Assembly: GCF_000337515.1 (NCBI RefSeq)
Contig: NZ_AOIQ01000006.1
Span: forward strand, 316,265-380,264
DNA length: 64,000 nt
Source: Halovivax asiaticus JCM 14624
GTDB lineage: Archaea > Halobacteriota > Halobacteria > Halobacteriales > Natrialbaceae
Direction: 5' to 3'
Below are positions 61,487-64,000 of this stretch, piece after piece. A program made the translations under genes and the position numbers. Numbering within the stretch: the stretch's first letter is position 1; every line of letters begins with the position of its first letter. Under the pieces are notes generated by a model. The model did no database searches, had not been told where the DNA came from, and saw only the letters and a program-made list of their open reading frames with translations.

Positions 61487-63706
61487 CTACTCGAGTGCGT
61501 CGATAATCGTGGACCGAAGCGAGCGAATCTCGGCCATCGTGTACTCGAACGACGCGTCGTCGGCCGTGATCGAAAGGATTCCGTCGTCGGTCGGGTGTCC
61601 GAGCGACCGGACGCGACCGGCGTTACCGACGATCTCGCGAACTGCGGTCGGGTCCGTCGACTGCACCAGAACGCGACCAGGCCCCTCGGCGAACAGGACG
61701 CCGGCGGCCCCCGCGTCCGTCGTTGGCTCCGGCAGCGAGACTGACAGCCCCACATCGGGCGTACACAGCTCCGCGAGCGCCACCGCCAGGCCACCCTGAC
61801 TGATATCGTGAACGGCACGCGTGGTCGGCTCTCGGGCGACCGCCGTAATGGCGTCGAGGCGCGCGCTCGGATCCGTGGGCAGATCCGGGCCGGGAGCCGT
61901 TCCACCGAACTGCGCCAGGTATTCGGAGCCACCGAGTGACTCCGCTGGCCCGGCGTCGTCCGCATCGATCAACAGGAGTTCGCCCTCGGCGTCGACCGAC
62001 GCCGTCGGCACGTCGACGCCCGGGCGTGAGCCGATCATCGCGAGCGTCGGCGTCGGCGGGATCGGCCCACTCACCGAATCGTTGTACAGGGAGACGTTCC
62101 CCCCGACGACCGGCACCGAGAGCGTCTCACACATCGAGGCCAGCCCGTCGACGATGCCGGAGAAGCCGCCGTAGACGTCGGGTTTCTCCGGGTTTCCACC
62201 GTTCAGGCAGTCGACTGCTGCGATCGGACTGGCTCCCTTGGCTGCGAGGTTCGTCGCGTTCTCCAGGGCGACAGCTTTCGCGCCGGCCACCGGATCCGAC
62301 GCCGTCCAGTGTGGCGCGGCACCGGCGGAGATGGCGAGGCCCACCGGTTCGTCAGGGGCGTCGCCCGCCGCGTCCGCGTCGGGCGGACTGACCTCGGGGA
62401 GCGCGAGGACCGCCGAGTCGTCGCCGGGACCCAGACTCGTTCGAACGCCGACCTCGTGATCGTACTGCCGATAGATCCACCGTTTCGACGCGGTGTTGGG
62501 GCTCGCGACGACGGCCTCGAACGCCTCTGTGAGGTCCGGAGCGGGATCCGGCAACGAAGTGGGTGGCGTCTCCGGCGCCACTGACTCGAGGTCGTTCATC
62601 GGGGCGCCTTCGCCGAGGAACTCCGCGTCGACGTCCACGACGGTCTCTCGCTCGCCTGCGTCGTCGGTGTACGTACAGACGTAGTTCCCCTCGGTCACCT
62701 CGCCGATGACCGAACAGCCCAGATCGAACCGGTCAGCGACCTCGGCTACCCGGTCGACGTGTTCGGGGCGGATCTCGTAGCACATGCGTTCCTGGGATTC
62801 GGCCAGCAGGATCTCGAGCGGCGACATGTTGGGTTCGCGCTGATGGACGCGATCCAGGTCGATCGCTGCACCGAGTCCCCCCTTCGCGACGAGTTCGCTG
62901 GAGGCGCCGCCGAGACCCGCCGCACCCAGGTCGCGGGCGGATTCGACGAGGTCCTCGTCGACGAGGACCTCGTTCGCCTCGATGAGGAGCTTCTCGGCGT
63001 AGGGGTCGCCGACCTGGACGGCCGGGCGATCTTCGGTCTCTGCGTCCTCGTCCAGATCTTCGCTCGCGAAACTGGCGCCCCCGAGTCCGTCGCGCCCGGT
63101 CGCGTTACCGACGAGCACGAGCTTGTTACCGGGTCTCTGTGCCACGGCCGTGATCAGGTTTTCCGGCGGGAGGCGGCCGACGCAGGCGACGTTGACCAGC
63201 GGGTTACCCTCGTAGTCGGGGTGAAAGTCGGCGCTGCCGGTGACCGTCGGGACGCCGATGCAGTTGCCGTAGTGACTGATACCCTCGACGACGCCGTCCA
63301 TGAGGTACTTCGAGTGTTCGTCCTCGAACGAGCCGAAGTAGAGGCTGTCGGCGAGTGCGATGGGATAGGCGCCCATCGAGAGCGTGTCCCGAACGATGCC
63401 GCCGACCCCGGTCGCCGCACCGTCGAACGGGTCGACGTACGAGGGGTGATTGTGACTCTCGACCCCCAGCGTGAGATACAGATCGTCACTCTCGTCGGCC
63501 GTCGGCACCTCGACGACCGCCGCGTCGTCTCCCGGGCCGACCACGACCGATTCGCCTTCGCTCTCGAACGCCGACAACAGTGGCCGGGACGAGCGGTACG
63601 CACAGTGTTCGCTCCAGAGGTTTTCGAACAGCGCGGACTCCGCCGCCGTGGGCTCGCGCCCAAGCGCGTCGACGATGAGTTCGCGATCGGACTCGGGAAG
63701 ACTCAT
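61487..63706 (-). CDS. purL: Phosphoribosylformylglycinamidine synthase subunit PurL
   Basis: PurL (739 residues) is the ATP-dependent synthetase subunit of FGAM synthase in purine synthesis. It works with separate PurS and PurQ subunits. Recognisable parts are [68 protein letters not shown]-like region and [20 protein letters not shown] with [12 protein letters not shown] near the middle. The length fits the small (non-fused) type. purS and purQ are not in the window. Confidence 0.96.
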   Translation of the reverse strand: MSLPESDRELIVDALGREPTAAESALFENLWSEHCAYRSSRPLLSAFESEGESVVVGPGDDAAVVEVPTADESDDLYLTLGVESHNHPSYVDPFDGAATGVGGIVRDTLSMGAYPIALADSLYFGSFEDEHSKYLMDGVVEGISHYGNCIGVPTVTGSADFHPDYEGNPLVNVACVGRLPPENLITAVAQRPGNKLVLVGNATGRDGLGGASFASEDLDEDAETEDRPAVQVGDPYAEKLLIEANEVLVDEDLVESARDLGAAGLGGASSELVAKGGLGAAIDLDRVHQREPNMSPLEILLAESQERMCYEIRPEHVDRVAEVADRFDLGCSVIGEVTEGNYVCTYTDDAGERETVVDVDAEFLGEGAPMNDLESVAPETPPTSLPDPAPDLTEAFEAVVASPNTASKRWIYRQYDHEVGVRTSLGPGDDSAVLALPEVSPPDADAAGDAPDEPVGLAISAGAAPHWTASDPVAGAKAVALENATNLAAKGASPIAAVDCLNGGNPEKPDVYGGFSGIVDGLASMCETLSVPVVGGNVSLYNDSVSGPIPPTPTLAMIGSRPGVDVPTASVDAEGELLLIDADDAGPAESLGGSEYLAQFGGTAPGPDLPTDPSARLDAITAVAREPTTRAVHDISQGGLAVALAELCTPDVGLSVSLPEPTTDAGAAGVLFAEGPGRVLVQSTDPTAVREIVGNAGRVRSLGHPTDDGILSITADDASFEYTMAEIRSLRSTIIDALE

Positions 63707-63730
63707 TACCCGAGTGGTGCGAGTGACGGA

Positions 63731-63737
63731 GTAAAGG
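63731..63737 (-). promoter_or_regulatory. TATA-like box of purL
   Basis: CCTTTAC on the minus strand lies 25-31 bp before the purL start codon, consistent with leaderless transcription. Confidence 0.45.
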
Positions 63738-63742
63738 GGTTT

Positions 63743-64000
63743 CTAAACGCCGGTCGGCCATCCCACCACCGCGGCGCTCGAAGCTGGCATCGTTCTCAGA
63801 TCACCGGCGTACTGTCGACCCGTTCTCAGATAACGGACGTACGGGCACCCTTCTCGAGAGACCACGCTCGAGATACCACAGGCGTCCTGGGAGTCACGAA
63901 CTGCGGCCCCGAGCGCCCGAAATTCGGCGATAACTGCCTGCACGGTGGTGTCTCCGTCGCCGACGGCGTGGCGGGCGGATCGGGGTACTTTTCTTCGCCC
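63743..64000 (-). other. Possible partial coding frame at the window edge
   Basis: A minus-strand frame is open from the window edge to a TAG stop at 63743. It begins RSARHAVGDGDTTVQAVIAE and continues FRALGAAVRDSQDACG, which looks protein-like. The last 40 residues contain the tandem repeat and look less so. Without the upstream part I cannot say whether it is the 3' end of a gene or a decayed one. Confidence 0.3.
63791..63850. repeat. 30-bp tandem repeat, two units
   Basis: Units 63791-63820 and 63821-63850 both start CGTTCTCAGAT and align over 30 bp at 23 positions. They lie upstream of purL near the window edge. A minus-strand frame runs through them to the edge at 64000, encoding a repeated YLRTG / DLRTM pattern. 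That frame may be the end of a truncated gene or not coding at all. Confidence 0.65.

Noticed and set aside
1-64000. CRISPR arrays, insertion sequences, rRNA genes
   Set aside because: I saw no regularly spaced repeats with unique spacers, no transposase frame with terminal inverted repeats, and no rRNA sequence anywhere in the window.

Overview
The window is chromosomal DNA of a halophilic archaeon (class Halobacteria). The proteins are very acidic. Exported proteins carry twin-arginine signals with RR motifs. Many promoters look leaderless, with a TATA-like box about 25 bp before the start codon. Families largely restricted to haloarchaea recur: HalX, HalOD1, Bat/HTH-10 regulators, a 7TM-PAS-GAF sensor and ThiR. 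I cannot assign a genus from sequence alone.

Layout. 0-9.2 kb: a ZIP metal transporter, two exported proteins (a PQQ-type beta-propeller and a lipoprotein), a large Bat-like membrane regulator, a three-gene membrane operon (GIDE-domain protein, small protein, DUF3592 protein) and another lipoprotein. 9.2-11.4 kb is gene-poor and looks like an old rearrangement or integration zone: a frameshifted fragment of the ZIP gene, a short orphan frame, a HalOD1 gene, tRNA-Gln(TTG) and a second partial copy of the tRNA 3' end 98 bp away. 11.4-17.3 kb: a DtxR-type regulator with a ferritin-like protein, a DNA-binding ribbon-helix-helix/winged-helix protein with its own palindrome, and the sufCBD iron-sulfur operon. 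17.3-18.6 kb is an AT-rich island with one small Tat protein. 18.6-28.9 kb: intein-free DNA polymerase B, small conserved genes, Rad50-Mre11, a small HTH protein and the proteasome-activating nucleotidase PAN. 28.9-38.9 kb is a housekeeping block: guaAA, prefoldin beta with DUF3194, pcc1-rpoP-eL43, DUF2103, truD, an esterase, pth2, dcd, thiR, a methyltransferase and aspS. 39-47.3 kb: a solitary DNA methyltransferase, a chemotaxis transducer, and the CoA genes pok and pps with a 932-residue membrane protein of 13 DUF1508-like repeats between them. 47.3-64 kb: hflX, Cys-type thi4, a secreted LVIVD/PKD/GEVED protein, a KaiC-like ATPase, NAD kinase, a thioredoxin-like protein, an acidic protein, an aminotransferase, a histidine-kinase-like protein lacking its histidine, a HalX response regulator and purL.

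Connections. thiR and thi4 lie 13 kb apart, and thi4 has a palindrome in its core promoter that could be a regulator site. The ZIP transporter, DtxR regulator, ferritin-like protein and suf operon form a metal/iron theme. pok and pps catalyse consecutive CoA steps. Rad50/Mre11 and PolB form a replication and repair block.

The least explained objects are the 13-repeat DUF1508 membrane protein, the GIDE operon, the degenerate kinase with its 25-codon overlapping leader frame, and several partial gene-end duplications (ZIP, aspS, the 22.3-kb wHTH gene, tRNA-Gln).
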